Part shown: positions 22,936-31,234 of the stretch, piece after piece
Layout: the number at the start of each line of letters is the position of its first letter
How positions within the stretch are numbered: position 1 is the first letter of the stretch
Assembly (NCBI GenBank): GCA_017449185.1
Contig: JAFSJZ010000057.1
Location: 1-37,163 of the forward strand
DNA: 37,163 nt
Direction: 5' to 3'
From: Oscillospiraceae bacterium
GTDB taxonomy: Bacteria; Bacillota; Clostridia; Oscillospirales; Oscillospiraceae
Program-made: the position numbers and the translations under genes
Notes under the pieces: generated by a model
What the model was told of the DNA's origin: nothing
The model's input: the letters and a program-made list of their open reading frames with translations, nothing else
Database searches by the model: none

Positions 22936-24042
22936 ATGAGCAAAAAGATCACGCGCATCGTCCTCACCGGCGGTCCCGCCGCGGGCAAAACGACCCTGAT
23001 CAGCCGCATCCTCAAGGAATTCACACAGGAGGACGGCTGGAAGGTCATCATGATCCCCGAGACCGCGACGGAGCTGATCTCCGGCTTTGGGATCGGCCCC
23101 TTTCCGGGCTGCATGAGCATGCTGGATTTCCAGTACTATGTGACGGAGGATCAGCTCCACAAGGAGCGGCTCGCCCTCCGTGCGGCGGAGGCGGTGCCGG
23201 AAGAGAAGGTGCTCGTCATCTACGACCGCGCGGTTTTTGACAACAAGGCCTACATCTCGGACGAGGAGTTCCGTGCAGTGCTCGCCCACTTCGGCAAGAC
23301 CGAGGAGGAGATGTACGCCGGCTACGACGCGGTGCTGCATCTCGTGTCCTGCGCCAAGGGCGCGGAATTCGCCTACAACTACGGCAACGCCGCGCGCTAC
23401 GAGAGCGTGGAGCAGGCCCGCGCGATCGACGACAACACGATCCGCGCCTGGAGCGGCCATCCGGCCCTGCGCATCATCGACAACTCCGTGGACTTCGAGG
23501 ACAAGATCAACCGCGCCATCGCCGCGATCTACCGCGTTCTCGGCCAGGAGGTGCCCGATCAGGAGAAGAGCAAATTCCTCATCGCGATGCCGGACGTAAA
23601 AATGCTCGTCGAAAAATACGGCGCGGTGCCCACCGAGATGATGCAGACCTATCTTACGAACGCCAATCCGCTGGCCGAGCGGCGCGTGAGGCAGCAGCGC
23701 AACGGCACGGAGTATCTGTACTTCTACACCGAAAAGCGCGTCGGCGAGGACGGCAGACGCTGGGTGACCGAGCGCCCGATCTCGGAAAAGGAATACATCC
23801 GCTACCTTATGGAGAGCGACCTGACGCTGCGCGCCGTGCGCAAGACCAAATACCGCTTCCACTACGCAGGACACGTGCTGGAGATCGACGTCTATCCCTT
23901 CTCCTCGGAGCGGGCGGTCCTCTTCGCCTACGGCAGCGGACATGAGAACGCCGAGCTGCCGGAGGAGCTGGAAGTGCTGCGCGACGTAACGGACGACCGG
24001 GAATACAAAAACCGCCGTCTGGCCTCAACACAGGTGCTGTAA
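22936..24042 (+). CDS. P-loop NTPase-CYTH fusion protein (Ttd14-like architecture)
   Basis: A 368-residue, two-domain protein. Residues 1 to ~200 form an AAA_28/NadR-like kinase fold with Walker A GGPAAGKTT (12-20) and a DRAVFDNKAY segment (about 97-106) resembling a Walker B or lid region. Residues ~205-365 form a CYTH (triphosphate tunnel) domain, recognisable by MQTYL (236-240), ERRVRQ, YFYTEKR, ISEKEY, VRKTKYRF, LEIDVY and the late VTDDREYKNRRLA. The usual ExExK strand reads QEKSK here (209-213), and the late acidic strand reads YGSG, so the catalytic metal site looks incomplete. The same order occurs in animal Ttd14. The biochemical role in bacteria is unknown to me. Confidence 0.85.
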   Translation: MSKKITRIVLTGGPAAGKTTLISRILKEFTQEDGWKVIMIPETATELISGFGIGPFPGCMSMLDFQYYVTEDQLHKERLALRAAEAVPEEKVLVIYDRAVFDNKAYISDEEFRAVLAHFGKTEEEMYAGYDAVLHLVSCAKGAEFAYNYGNAARYESVEQARAIDDNTIRAWSGHPALRIIDNSVDFEDKINRAIAAIYRVLGQEVPDQEKSKFLIAMPDVKMLVEKYGAVPTEMMQTYLTNANPLAERRVRQQRNGTEYLYFYTEKRVGEDGRRWVTERPISEKEYIRYLMESDLTLRAVRKTKYRFHYAGHVLEIDVYPFSSERAVLFAYGSGHENAELPEELEVLRDVTDDREYKNRRLASTQVL

Positions 24043-24081
24043 GAAAGACCACGCCCACCGGAAAAGAAAGGAGAATACAAC

Positions 24082-24612
24082 ATGAACTGCCCTTATTGCG
24101 GAAACGTAGTCCGGGAGAATGAAAAATTCTGCCAAAGCTGCGGCGCGGCCCTGCCGCAGACGACCGCCGCCGTCCAGACGCAAACGCCAGACTATGCCGC
24201 GGAGCCGGCCTTCTCCCAGCCTTCCTTTACGGGAGCGCAGTACGACAGTCTCAAGGACTTCGTACAGAGCCCCGCCTGCCCCGAAAAGCTGCGAAAATCC
24301 ATCAAGTCCAGCTGGGTCCTCCTGCTGGTCTGCGCCGCCCTTACGCTGGCCTTTGAGATCATCACGGGCATTTTCCCGATCGACGCGATCCTGCTGGCGG
24401 TTTTCGCCTTCTGGCTGCGCGGGAAATACTCGATGGTGCCCGCTGCTCTTGCGCTGGCGCTCGGCATTGTCAGCATCATCGTGGGCTATGTGCAGAACGG
24501 CACGCCCAGCGGCATCCTGGTCGCGCTCGCGGGAGGCTCCGCGGTGAGCAATCTGCTCAGGGCAAAGAAGCTGTTCGACGAGTACAAGACAAACGGAACG
24601 CCCACGCTGTAA
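24082..24612 (+). CDS. Zinc-ribbon membrane protein
   Basis: A 176-residue protein. The first ~22 residues are a zinc ribbon of the CPYCG...CQSCG type (Cys3, Cys6, Cys17, Cys20). A Thr/Gln/Pro-rich linker follows, then a short amphipathic region, and three hydrophobic segments between about 74 and 160. Such 'zinc-ribbon domain-containing protein' genes are common in clostridia and have no defined role. ATG 24082 has GAAAGGAG upstream. It may be co-transcribed with the P-loop/CYTH gene 39 bases before it, and is followed by a strong terminator. Confidence 0.85.
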   Translation: MNCPYCGNVVRENEKFCQSCGAALPQTTAAVQTQTPDYAAEPAFSQPSFTGAQYDSLKDFVQSPACPEKLRKSIKSSWVLLLVCAALTLAFEIITGIFPIDAILLAVFAFWLRGKYSMVPAALALALGIVSIIVGYVQNGTPSGILVALAGGSAVSNLLRAKKLFDEYKTNGTPTL

Positions 24613-24626
24613 TATGGATTAACGAA

Positions 24627-24666
24627 ACGCCGCGGCAAACGAGATCGCTTGCCGCGGCGTTTTTGT
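24627..24666. terminator. Terminator shared by convergent genes
   Basis: The perfect 12-bp stem ACGCCGCGGCAA (24627-24638) with TTGCCGCGGCGT (24649-24660) is followed by TTTTG on the plus strand, and by TTTCGTTAAT on the minus strand. It can serve the zinc-ribbon gene and the minus-strand mnm operon. Confidence 0.92.
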
Positions 24667-24677
24667 ATGTTTTTCTG

Positions 24678-25181
24678 TCAGTCGATGCTGTTTTGTATCG
24701 CCTTATGTTTTGAAAAGAGCAGCATGTACTGAATATAATCGTTGTCCTTTGTATCAAAGTTTTCCGCGGAAACGAAGAAAATGTTTTCGTACATCGTCCT
24801 GTATGTGAAAATGTTGAAAAAAGACTGGATCTCCCCGTTCTCGTCGGGGATGGCTTTGACGTCGTTGTCCAGCACGTTCAGATCGACCTGCAGACGGTCG
24901 ATAAATACGTTATAGTTCGGGATGGCTCTGCCTATTCCGCAGGAGAAATCCTCGAGACGGCATCCTTCCGCCGCCCCGAATTCTTCCTGCAGGATCGCCA
25001 TGATCCAGGAGAAGGCCTCAAAAAAGCCTACGCTGACGGTATAGACGATCAGCCTGTTGATATCCGTGTATGCTCTCTCTCCGATCAGCTGTCTTGTCAG
25101 ATCGGCTACCTCGATCAGCGCGTCGAGATCGTCCGGATCCGAGAGATGATTGTTATGGATAAAGAGATCGAGTGTTTCCAA
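24678..25181 (-). CDS. Uncharacterised protein, third gene of the mnmG-mnmA operon
   Basis: A 167-residue soluble protein that I do not recognise. It is acidic, rich in Asp, Asn, Phe and Ile, with no signal peptide, cysteine cluster or repeat. The middle (about 45-65) is a moderately hydrophobic helix with the pattern FFEAFSWIMAIL. Codon use is visibly AT-richer than in its neighbours, which hints at a recent arrival. The start is TTG 25181, supported by GAGGAG about ten bases upstream; no ATG or GTG nearby has such a site. It follows the mnmA stop by 30 bases on the same strand, so it is probably co-transcribed. No functional claim is justified. Confidence 0.7.
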   Translation of the reverse strand: METLDLFIHNNHLSDPDDLDALIEVADLTRQLIGERAYTDINRLIVYTVSVGFFEAFSWIMAILQEEFGAAEGCRLEDFSCGIGRAIPNYNVFIDRLQVDLNVLDNDVKAIPDENGEIQSFFNIFTYRTMYENIFFVSAENFDTKDNDYIQYMLLFSKHKAIQNSID

Positions 25182-25211
25182 GGAAGATCTTCTCCTCTCA
25201 GCCGCCGGAGC

Positions 25212-26210
25212 TTATTCCCCAATGATAAACCCTCCGCCTAAGGCCCGCTCGCCGTCATAGAGCACGGCGGACTGTCCCGGCGCGGGGGCGCGGACGGGCT
25301 CGCCGCAGACGATGCGCACCCGATCGCCCTCGACCGCCGCGGTGCAGGGAGGCTCTTCCCACTTGGTGTGCCGCACGCGCACCGAGGCGCGGATCGGCCC
25401 CTTCGGCTCGTTGACGAGCCAGTTGAAGTCACGCGCATACAGCTCGGTCTTGAAAAGCTCTTCCCACAGCGCAAGCTCGACCGTGTTGCTCTCGGCGTCG
25501 ATGCGGGAGATGTAGAGCTTGCGTCCCTCGTACAGCCCCGGCCGGCGCTGACCGACCGTGTAGCGGAAGATCCCCTCGTGCCGCCCGACGACCGTTCCGT
25601 GGAACACGAAGTCGCCGCCGCCCGGCAGCTCCGCACGGCGCGAAAGCCAGCCGATATAATCCTTATCGGGGATGAAGCAGATCTCCATGCTGTCTTTCTT
25701 GTGCGCGACAGGCAAAGAGAGCTCCTCGGCCAGTGCGCGGGTTTCGGCCTTTTCCATCCCACCAAGCGGCAGGACGAGCCGGGAGAGCTGCTCGCGCGTG
25801 AGGCGGCAGAGCATATAGCTCTGGTCGTTGGCGCGCCGTCCCTTGAAGAGCGCGCCGCCCTCCGCGCGGGCGTAGTGTCCGGTGGCGATCGCCTCGGCGC
25901 CGAGCTCGTCGGCGAGGGAAAGCAGCGTTTTGAATTTGACGGCGGGATTGCATAGAATGCAGGGGTTGGGCGTCTCGCCGCGCAGATAGCTTTCGCAGAA
26001 AGGCGCGCAGACCTTTTCCTCCAGCTCCGCGGCGACCGGGACGACCGTCAGCGGGATCGAAAGGAAGGCCGCGGTGTCGACCGCATCCTGCCGGGCTTTT
26101 TCATCCGTGTTGTCAAGATAGACGCCGTGGACCTCGTGGCCTGCACGGCGCAGCAGCGCGGCGGACACGGCGGAGTCCACGCCGCCGGAAAAACCGAGTA
26201 CAACCTTCAT
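25212..26210 (-). CDS. mnmA: tRNA-specific 2-thiouridylase
   Basis: A 332-residue enzyme that adds sulfur to C2 of U34 in Lys, Glu and Gln tRNAs. The PP-loop SGGVDSAV lies at residues 8-15. The catalytic cysteine is in NPCILCN, the tRNA/ATP segment in GHYARAEG, and the second active cysteine in EICFIPD. The C-terminal beta-barrel with [11 protein letters not shown] is complete. It is about 30 residues shorter than the common 360-residue form because the insert after the first strand is reduced. ATG 26210 overlaps the mnmG stop as ATGA. Sulfur may come from the cysteine desulfurase encoded at 30008-31195. Confidence 0.93.
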   Translation of the reverse strand: MKVVLGFSGGVDSAVSAALLRRAGHEVHGVYLDNTDEKARQDAVDTAAFLSIPLTVVPVAAELEEKVCAPFCESYLRGETPNPCILCNPAVKFKTLLSLADELGAEAIATGHYARAEGGALFKGRRANDQSYMLCRLTREQLSRLVLPLGGMEKAETRALAEELSLPVAHKKDSMEICFIPDKDYIGWLSRRAELPGGGDFVFHGTVVGRHEGIFRYTVGQRRPGLYEGRKLYISRIDAESNTVELALWEELFKTELYARDFNWLVNEPKGPIRASVRVRHTKWEEPPCTAAVEGDRVRIVCGEPVRAPAPGQSAVLYDGERALGGGFIIGE

Positions 26211-28075
26211 GTGTTCTTCTCCAGATGGATCATCAGCACGGCCAGATCCGCCGGGGAGACGCCGGAGATGCGCCCCGCCTGACCGAGATTGTCCGGGCGG
26301 ATGGCCTTGAGCTTCTCGCGCGCCTCGAGGCGCAGCCCGAGGACCTGGTCATAGTCGAGCTCGCGCGGCAGGGCGCGGCTCTCCATGCGGGAGAACTCCT
26401 CGACCTGCTTGAGCTGGCGGCGGATATAGCCCTCGTACTTGAGGTTGATCTCCACCGCCTCGACGACGGCGCGCGGCAGCGCCGCACGCTTCGCGTCAAA
26501 GGGGGCGAGATCGGCATAGCCGATCTGCGGACGCCGGATCAGATCGGCGAGAGACACGCCGGAGGACACGGCGGCCGTGCCGCGGCGCTCGAGCAGCGCG
26601 TTGAGCTCCCCGCCCGGCGCGAGGTGCGTGCTCTCGAGCCTGGCGATCTCCGTGCGGACGGCGGCGTACTTTTCCTGCACGGCGTCATAGCGCTCCTGCG
26701 AAACGAGGCCGAGGCGCAGCCCGATGCCGCAAAGACGCTCGTCGGCGTTGTCCTGACGCAGGATCAGACGGTATTCGCTGCGCGAGGTCATCATGCGGTA
26801 GGGCTCGTTCGTGCCCTTCGTGACCAGATCGTCGATCAGAGCGCCGATATAGGCCTCGCTGCGGCGGAGGATCAGCGGCGGCTCTCCCTTTAGCTTGAGC
26901 GCGGCGTTCACGCCCGCGACAAAGCCCTGCACGGCGGCCTCCTCATAACCGGACGAGCCGTTGAACTGCCCCGCGCCGTAGAGTCCGTCGATCTTTTTGC
27001 ATTCCAGAGTGGGGCGCAGCTCGGTCGGGTCGATACAGTCGTATTCGATCGCGTAGGCACAGCGCGTCATTTCGGCGCGCTCGAGACCCGGGATCGTGTG
27101 CAGCATCTCGAGCTGCACCTCCTCCGGCATGGAGGAGGAAAAGCCCTGGATATACATCTCCTCGGTCTCGAGACCCATCGGCTCGATAAAGAGCTGGTGG
27201 CGCGGCTTGTCGGGGAAGGTCATGACCTTCGTCTCGATGCTGGGGCAGTAGCGAGGTCCCACGCCTTCGATCACGCCTGCGTAGATCGGGCTGCGGTCAA
27301 GGTTGCGGCGGATGATCTCGTGCGTGCGCTCGTTGGTATAGGTCAGATAACAGACGGCGCGGTTTTCCGGCGCCTCTGCGGTCAAAAAGGAAAAAGGCTC
27401 GGGCTCTTCGTCGCCGTACTGGATCTCCATCTTCGAAAAGTCGATGCTGCGGCGGTTGACGCGGGGCGGCGTGCCGGTCTTGAAACGGCGCATCGTCAGC
27501 CCCGATTCGCGCAGCCGTGCGGCAAGCGGCACCGCGGCGGAGAGACCGTCGGGACCCGAAGAGCGCAGCACCTCGCCCACGATCGTGCGCCCGTCGAGAT
27601 AGGTGCCCGTAGCGATCACGACCGCGCGGCAGGCGTAGACCGCGCCGGTCTGCGTCGTGACGGAGACGACGTGTCCGTCCTCCACACCGATGTCGACGAC
27701 CTCGGCCTGCTTGACGTGAAGGCGCTCCTGCAGCTCGAGCGTGTGCTTCATCACTTCCTGATAGCGCCGCCGGTCGGCCTGCGCGCGCAGCGAGTGTACG
27801 GCCGGACCCTTGCCGAGATTGAGCATGCGGTACTGGATGCAGGCGCGGTCCGCCGCGCGGGCCATCTCGCCGCCGAGCGCGTCGAGCTCACGCACAAGGT
27901 GTCCCTTGCCCGTACCGCCGATGGCGGGGTTGCAGGGCATGTTGCCCACGCTGTCAAGGTTGACCGTGAAACAGATCGTCTCCAGCCCGAGCCGCGCGGC
28001 GGCCAGCGCGGCTTCAATGCCTGCGTGCCCCGCGCCGATGACGGCGATATCGCAGCTTCCCGCTTCGTATCTCAT
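26207..28075 (-). CDS. mnmG: tRNA U34 carboxymethylaminomethyl-modifying enzyme MnmG (GidA)
   Basis: A 622-residue FAD protein that, with MnmE, builds the 5-carboxymethylaminomethyl group on U34 of certain tRNAs. The FAD loop GAGHAG is at 14-19. [11 protein letters not shown] (about 48-58), GTYLDGR, the KTGTPPR segment, and a second cysteine in the YCPSIETK block are the family hallmarks. The C-terminal helical region ends normally. Here mnmG is paired with mnmA, which works on the same base, rather than with mnmE and rsmG as near many replication origins. ATG 28075 has GAGAGGAG 11 bases upstream. Confidence 0.95.
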   Translation of the reverse strand: MRYEAGSCDIAVIGAGHAGIEAALAAARLGLETICFTVNLDSVGNMPCNPAIGGTGKGHLVRELDALGGEMARAADRACIQYRMLNLGKGPAVHSLRAQADRRRYQEVMKHTLELQERLHVKQAEVVDIGVEDGHVVSVTTQTGAVYACRAVVIATGTYLDGRTIVGEVLRSSGPDGLSAAVPLAARLRESGLTMRRFKTGTPPRVNRRSIDFSKMEIQYGDEEPEPFSFLTAEAPENRAVCYLTYTNERTHEIIRRNLDRSPIYAGVIEGVGPRYCPSIETKVMTFPDKPRHQLFIEPMGLETEEMYIQGFSSSMPEEVQLEMLHTIPGLERAEMTRCAYAIEYDCIDPTELRPTLECKKIDGLYGAGQFNGSSGYEEAAVQGFVAGVNAALKLKGEPPLILRRSEAYIGALIDDLVTKGTNEPYRMMTSRSEYRLILRQDNADERLCGIGLRLGLVSQERYDAVQEKYAAVRTEIARLESTHLAPGGELNALLERRGTAAVSSGVSLADLIRRPQIGYADLAPFDAKRAALPRAVVEAVEINLKYEGYIRRQLKQVEEFSRMESRALPRELDYDQVLGLRLEAREKLKAIRPDNLGQAGRISGVSPADLAVLMIHLEKNT

Positions 28076-28109
28076 GGGCTGTTGCGCTCCTCTCGCAAGT
28101 GATGAAAGA

Positions 28110-28137
28110 ATTATATCAGATTGCGCGCAAAATACAA
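28110..28137 (-). promoter_or_regulatory. Promoter of the mnmG-mnmA operon
   Basis: On the minus strand a perfect TATAAT (28110-28115) is preceded by TG one base upstream, an extended -10. A weak TTGTAT (28132-28137) lies 16 bases away. The extended -10 can offset the poor -35. Confidence 0.75.
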
Positions 28138-28202
28138 TCTTTTTTCCCTGCTGAACGGGGGGAGAAAAGAGCAGAAAAAACGCGCAAAAAAGTGAAAAAT
28201 GA

Positions 28203-28231
28203 TTGACCCCGGCAACTACAAGTTGTATAAT
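28203..28231 (+). promoter_or_regulatory. Promoter of the surface protein gene
   Basis: TTGACC (28203-28208) and a perfect TATAAT (28226-28231) are separated by 17 bases. The leader to ATG 28276 is about 38 bases. Confidence 0.88.
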
Positions 28232-28275
28232 CTTATATCAAGGAAACTATATCCTGTGCATGTGAGGTGTTTTTT

Positions 28276-29424
28276 ATGAGTCGTAAATGGATCAGGCTGT
28301 TCACGCTCGTCATGGCGGCGTGCATGGTCTTTTCGATGATGGGCGCCGCCGCTGCGACGGACGAGGACACGGTCATCGAAAAGGTCTACGCGAACTCCGA
28401 TAAGGAAGCGGTCGTGATGAGAGCGGCCGGTGAGATCGCATTCACGACCAGCACGAAGGGAGCGAGCGTCTCCTCCGTCACCTGGACGGGCTCCGACGGC
28501 TCCGTGCTCGGCGCGTCCGACGCGTTCGGCGAGGACACCTATACGCTCGTCGTCACGCTTACCGCTCAGAACGGCTATGTCTTCGGCGTGACCGCCAGCG
28601 GATATCTTTACGGGAAAAGCTGCGATATCGCCGTCAGCGCCGACGGAAAGACCGCCTCGCTGCGCACCAATGTCAAGCCGCCGATCTGGTCGCCGATCAT
28701 TGTCAAGCAGCCCGCGGCCGATCCCCCCGTCAATCCGGGAGGACGCGTTTCCTACGCCTCGTCCGCCAACTTCGCGAGCACGCACACCTGGTATCTCATC
28801 AGCCCGGACGGCAGCGAAAAGCTTGACCTTGGCAGCGCGCGCAACAGATTCCCCGGCGTTGTGTTTACCGATACGGTCAACAGCCTGACGATCGACAACG
28901 TCCAGGCGGAGATGAACGGCTGGAAGGCCATGTGCCGCTTCTATGAGAGCACCGGAGTATATTTCACCGATTCTGTGTCGGTTGAGATCGCGCTCAAGCT
29001 CCCCGACCCGACGCCGACGCCGGAAGTGACGCCCGAGCCCACGCCGGAACCCACGCCGGAACCGACGCTTGAACCCACGCCCGAGCCTGCGCCGGAACCC
29101 ACGCCCGAGCCCAGGCCGGAACCCACGCCCGAACCCGTCGCACAGACGCGCGCATGGCATTCGAACGAGGGCGGACACTGGCATGAGAACGCCGCGGGCG
29201 AGGTCAGCGAGATCGCCGAGCACAACTACGTCTGGTCGGCCGCGAACGAAAAGGGGGAAGAGCAGGGCGTGTGCAGCGTCTGCGGCTACACGACCACCCG
29301 CATGAGTGAGAGCTATGTCAGACAGGAACTCAAAGGCAAGCTGCTCATCGGACTGGGCGTCGCGGTGGCGGTGCTGATGATGCTCTCCTTGGCCGCCCCG
29401 AAAAAGAAAAAACACAAGAGATAA
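28276..29424 (+). CDS. Secreted, membrane-anchored surface protein with Pro-Glu-Thr spacer
   Basis: A 382-residue protein. A signal peptide (about 1-27, ending MMGAAAA) leads into two beta-rich regions (about 35-135 and 140-240). A Pro-Glu-Thr-Pro spacer covers about 243-288. Then comes a Trp/His-rich module, WHSNEGGHWHEN through VCSVCGYTTTR, with a CxxC pair, and last a hydrophobic segment (about 350-372) with a KKKKHKR tail that holds it in the membrane. There is no LPxTG sortase signal. Modules of this last type occur in many clostridial surface proteins. The ATG at 28276 is preceded by GAGGTG at good spacing; a GTG at 28267 is part of that ribosome site. Function is unknown; probably an exposed binding or structural protein. 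Confidence 0.85.
   Translation: MSRKWIRLFTLVMAACMVFSMMGAAAATDEDTVIEKVYANSDKEAVVMRAAGEIAFTTSTKGASVSSVTWTGSDGSVLGASDAFGEDTYTLVVTLTAQNGYVFGVTASGYLYGKSCDIAVSADGKTASLRTNVKPPIWSPIIVKQPAADPPVNPGGRVSYASSANFASTHTWYLISPDGSEKLDLGSARNRFPGVVFTDTVNSLTIDNVQAEMNGWKAMCRFYESTGVYFTDSVSVEIALKLPDPTPTPEVTPEPTPEPTPEPTLEPTPEPAPEPTPEPRPEPTPEPVAQTRAWHSNEGGHWHENAAGEVSEIAEHNYVWSAANEKGEEQGVCSVCGYTTTRMSESYVRQELKGKLLIGLGVAVAVLMMLSLAAPKKKKHKR
29005..29139 (+). repeat. Degenerate tandem repeat coding Pro-Glu-Pro-Thr units
   Basis: Roughly twelve-base units encode repeated PEPT (with single changes such as PEVT, LEPT, APEP, RPEP). The unit sequence alternates CCGGAACCCACG with CCCGAGCCCACG. Such tracts can change length by slippage or recombination, altering how far the module stands off the membrane. 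Confidence 0.85.
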
Positions 29425-29455
29425 AGAAAACGGGCTCGAACGAGCCCGTTTTCTT
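29424..29455 (+). terminator. Terminator of the surface protein gene
   Basis: A 15-bp perfect stem, AAGAAAACGGGCTCG (29424-29438) with CGAGCCCGTTTTCTT (29441-29455), has a two-base gap at its centre. The T-rich end makes it a strong terminator, and the first stem base coincides with the end of the stop codon. Confidence 0.92.
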
Positions 29456-29456
29456 A

Positions 29457-29505
29457 GTTTCTGGATTCTAATGTCTAGATTCCAGAAACTAGAAACTGGA
29501 TACTA
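29457..29505. repeat. AT-rich segment with imperfect inverted and direct repeats
   Basis: TTTCTGGATTCT (29458-29469) and AGATTCCAGAAA (29477-29488) are near-perfect inverted copies. AGAAACT then recurs at once, with GGATACTA beyond. The composition is far from the GC-rich surroundings. It lies between two terminators and encodes nothing. It looks like one copy of a dispersed intergenic repeat, but other copies would have to be found elsewhere in the genome. Confidence 0.5.
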
Positions 29506-29506
29506 C

Positions 29507-29542
29507 AAAGAGGCGGAAGCATTTGTTTGCTTCCGCCTCTTT
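29507..29542 (-). terminator. Terminator of the isc operon
   Basis: A 14-bp stem, AAAGAGGCGGAAGC (29507-29520) with GCTTCCGCCTCTTT (29529-29542), has an 8-base loop and a short T tail on the minus strand. It starts four bases after the iscU stop. Confidence 0.88.
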
Positions 29543-29546
29543 GCGC

Positions 29547-29978
29547 TCACTCCTGACAGTGCTCGCAGTTTTCAACATTTTTGAACAGCTCGGGGTCGTA
29601 GGCGATGCCGTTCTTGTCGTAATAGTCCTTGACGGCGGCCTTGACGGCCTCCTCGGCCAGCACCGAACAGTGCAGCTTGTAGGCCGGCAGCCCGTCGAGC
29701 GCCTCGACGACCGCTTTGTTGGAGAGCTCGAGCGCCTCCTCGACCGGTTTGCCCTTGATCAGCTCCGTCGCCATCGAGCTCGTGGCGATCGCGCTGCCGC
29801 AGCCGAAGGTGTTGAACTTGCAGTCTACGATGATGCCGTCCTCAACCTTGATATACATGCGCATGATGTCGCCGCATTTGGCGTTGCCTACTTCGCCGAT
29901 GCCGGAGGCGTCGTCGAGCTTGCCGACATTGCGGGGATTCTGAAAATGGTCCATGACCTTATCGCTGTAGAGTGCCAT
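29547..29978 (-). CDS. iscU: Iron-sulfur cluster assembly scaffold IscU/NifU-like
   Basis: A 143-residue scaffold on which Fe-S clusters are built with sulfur from the desulfurase. The three ligand cysteines are in the usual places: GNAKCGD (about residue 35), FGCGSAIA (about 60) and HCSVLAEEA (about 103). The aspartate next to the first cysteine is also kept. The C-terminus carries an extra CEHCQE pair, seen in some clostridial NifU-like proteins. ATG 29978 has AGGAGGAATAA upstream. It lies 29 bases after iscS on the same strand. Confidence 0.95.
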   Translation of the reverse strand: MALYSDKVMDHFQNPRNVGKLDDASGIGEVGNAKCGDIMRMYIKVEDGIIVDCKFNTFGCGSAIATSSMATELIKGKPVEEALELSNKAVVEALDGLPAYKLHCSVLAEEAVKAAVKDYYDKNGIAYDPELFKNVENCEHCQE

Positions 29979-30007
29979 CTTATTATTCCTCCTGTTGGAT
30001 TATCTTA

Positions 30008-31195
30008 TCAGATCAAATGTTCGCGCGTGCCTTTTTCCAGTTCGTCCCAGACGGGGGAGATGGAGCGCAGATAGGCCACGACTTTCGGCACGACCTCGAT
30101 GATGTGGTCGATCTGGTCCATGCTGTTGTATTCGCCGATCGAGAGCCGCAGCGAGCCGTGCGCCACCTCGTGCGGGATGCCGAGGGAGAGCAGCACGTGG
30201 CTCGGATCGAGCGAGCCGGAGGTGCAGGCGCTGCCGGAGGAGGCGCAGATGCCTTCCTTGTCCAGAAGAAGCAGCAGGCTTTCGCCCTCGATGCCCTCGA
30301 AGCACATGTTCACCGTGCCGGGAACATGGTGCTCGAGACTGCCGTTGATCTTGCTGTGAGGGATCTTCGAGAGCTCGGCAAAAAGCCTGTCGCGCATGGG
30401 GATGATCTTCGCGGTGTTCTCCTCGATGTGATCGCAGCTCTCCTTCAGCGCCGCGGCGAGCGCCACGATGCCCGCGACGTTCTCGGTGCCGGCGCGCTTC
30501 CCGCGCTCCTGAGCGCCGCCCTCGATGATGTTCACAAGCGGCATGTTCTTCTTCGCATAGAGCACGCCCACGCCCTTTGGCGCGTGGAACTTGTGGCCGG
30601 ACATCGAGAGCATGTCGATGTTCATTGCCTCCACGTCGATGGGCGTGTGGCCGGCTGCCTGCACGGCGTCCGTGTGGAAAGGGATGCCTCTTTCGCGGCA
30701 GAGCGCGCCGATTTCGGCGATGGGCTGGATCGTGCCGATTTCATTGTTGGCGAACATGATCGTGACGAGGCAGGTATCCGGGCGGATCGCGGCTTCCACG
30801 TCCTCAAGGCGGACGACGCCGTCCTCATGCACGTCGAGCAGCGTGACCTCAAAGCCCTCCTTCTGGAGCTTGGAGAGCGTGTGCAGCACGGCGTGGTGCT
30901 CAAACTTCGTGGAGATCAGGTGCTTTTTTCCCTTGCGCGCACCGGCGCGGGCCGCGGAGACGATGGCCTGGTTGTCGGCCTCGCTGCCGCCGGAGGTAAA
31001 ATAGATCTCGCGCGGGAGAGCGTTGATGCATTTCGCCACGGTTTCGCGGGAGGCCTGCAGCGCCTCCTGCGCTTTCTGCCCGAAGGCGTAGAGACTGGAG
31101 GGATTGCCGTAATCCTCCAGCAGATAGGGGAGCATTGCGTCGACGGCTGCGCGGCTGACGCAGGTGGTCGCCGCGTTGTCAGCGTATACGAACAT
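30008..31195 (-). CDS. iscS: Cysteine desulfurase (IscS/NifS)
   Basis: A 395-residue PLP enzyme that takes sulfur from cysteine as a persulfide. MFVYADNAATT opens the family pattern, SGGSEADNQA and EHHAVLHT bind PLP, and MSGHKFHAPKG holds the PLP lysine. The mobile-loop cysteine lies in SSGSACTSG (about 327). The protein feeds the neighbouring IscU, and plausibly MnmA. ATG 31195 follows AAAAAAGGAGATC. The gene sits 39 bases after iscR, in the order iscR-iscS-iscU that is common in clostridia. Confidence 0.96.
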   Translation of the reverse strand: MFVYADNAATTCVSRAAVDAMLPYLLEDYGNPSSLYAFGQKAQEALQASRETVAKCINALPREIYFTSGGSEADNQAIVSAARAGARKGKKHLISTKFEHHAVLHTLSKLQKEGFEVTLLDVHEDGVVRLEDVEAAIRPDTCLVTIMFANNEIGTIQPIAEIGALCRERGIPFHTDAVQAAGHTPIDVEAMNIDMLSMSGHKFHAPKGVGVLYAKKNMPLVNIIEGGAQERGKRAGTENVAGIVALAAALKESCDHIEENTAKIIPMRDRLFAELSKIPHSKINGSLEHHVPGTVNMCFEGIEGESLLLLLDKEGICASSGSACTSGSLDPSHVLLSLGIPHEVAHGSLRLSIGEYNSMDQIDHIIEVVPKVVAYLRSISPVWDELEKGTREHLI

Positions 31196-31234
31196 GGTCA
31201 GATCTCCTTTTTTTATGGTTTGTATGGTAAAGTG

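Noticed and set aside
29005..29139. Repeat array resembling CRISPR
   Set aside because: The units are about 12 bases, in frame, and encode PEPT within a surface protein. There are no unique spacers and no cas genes.
29340..29424. Sortase cell-wall anchor at the end of the surface protein
   Set aside because: There is a hydrophobic segment and basic tail, but no LPxTG-like motif before it.
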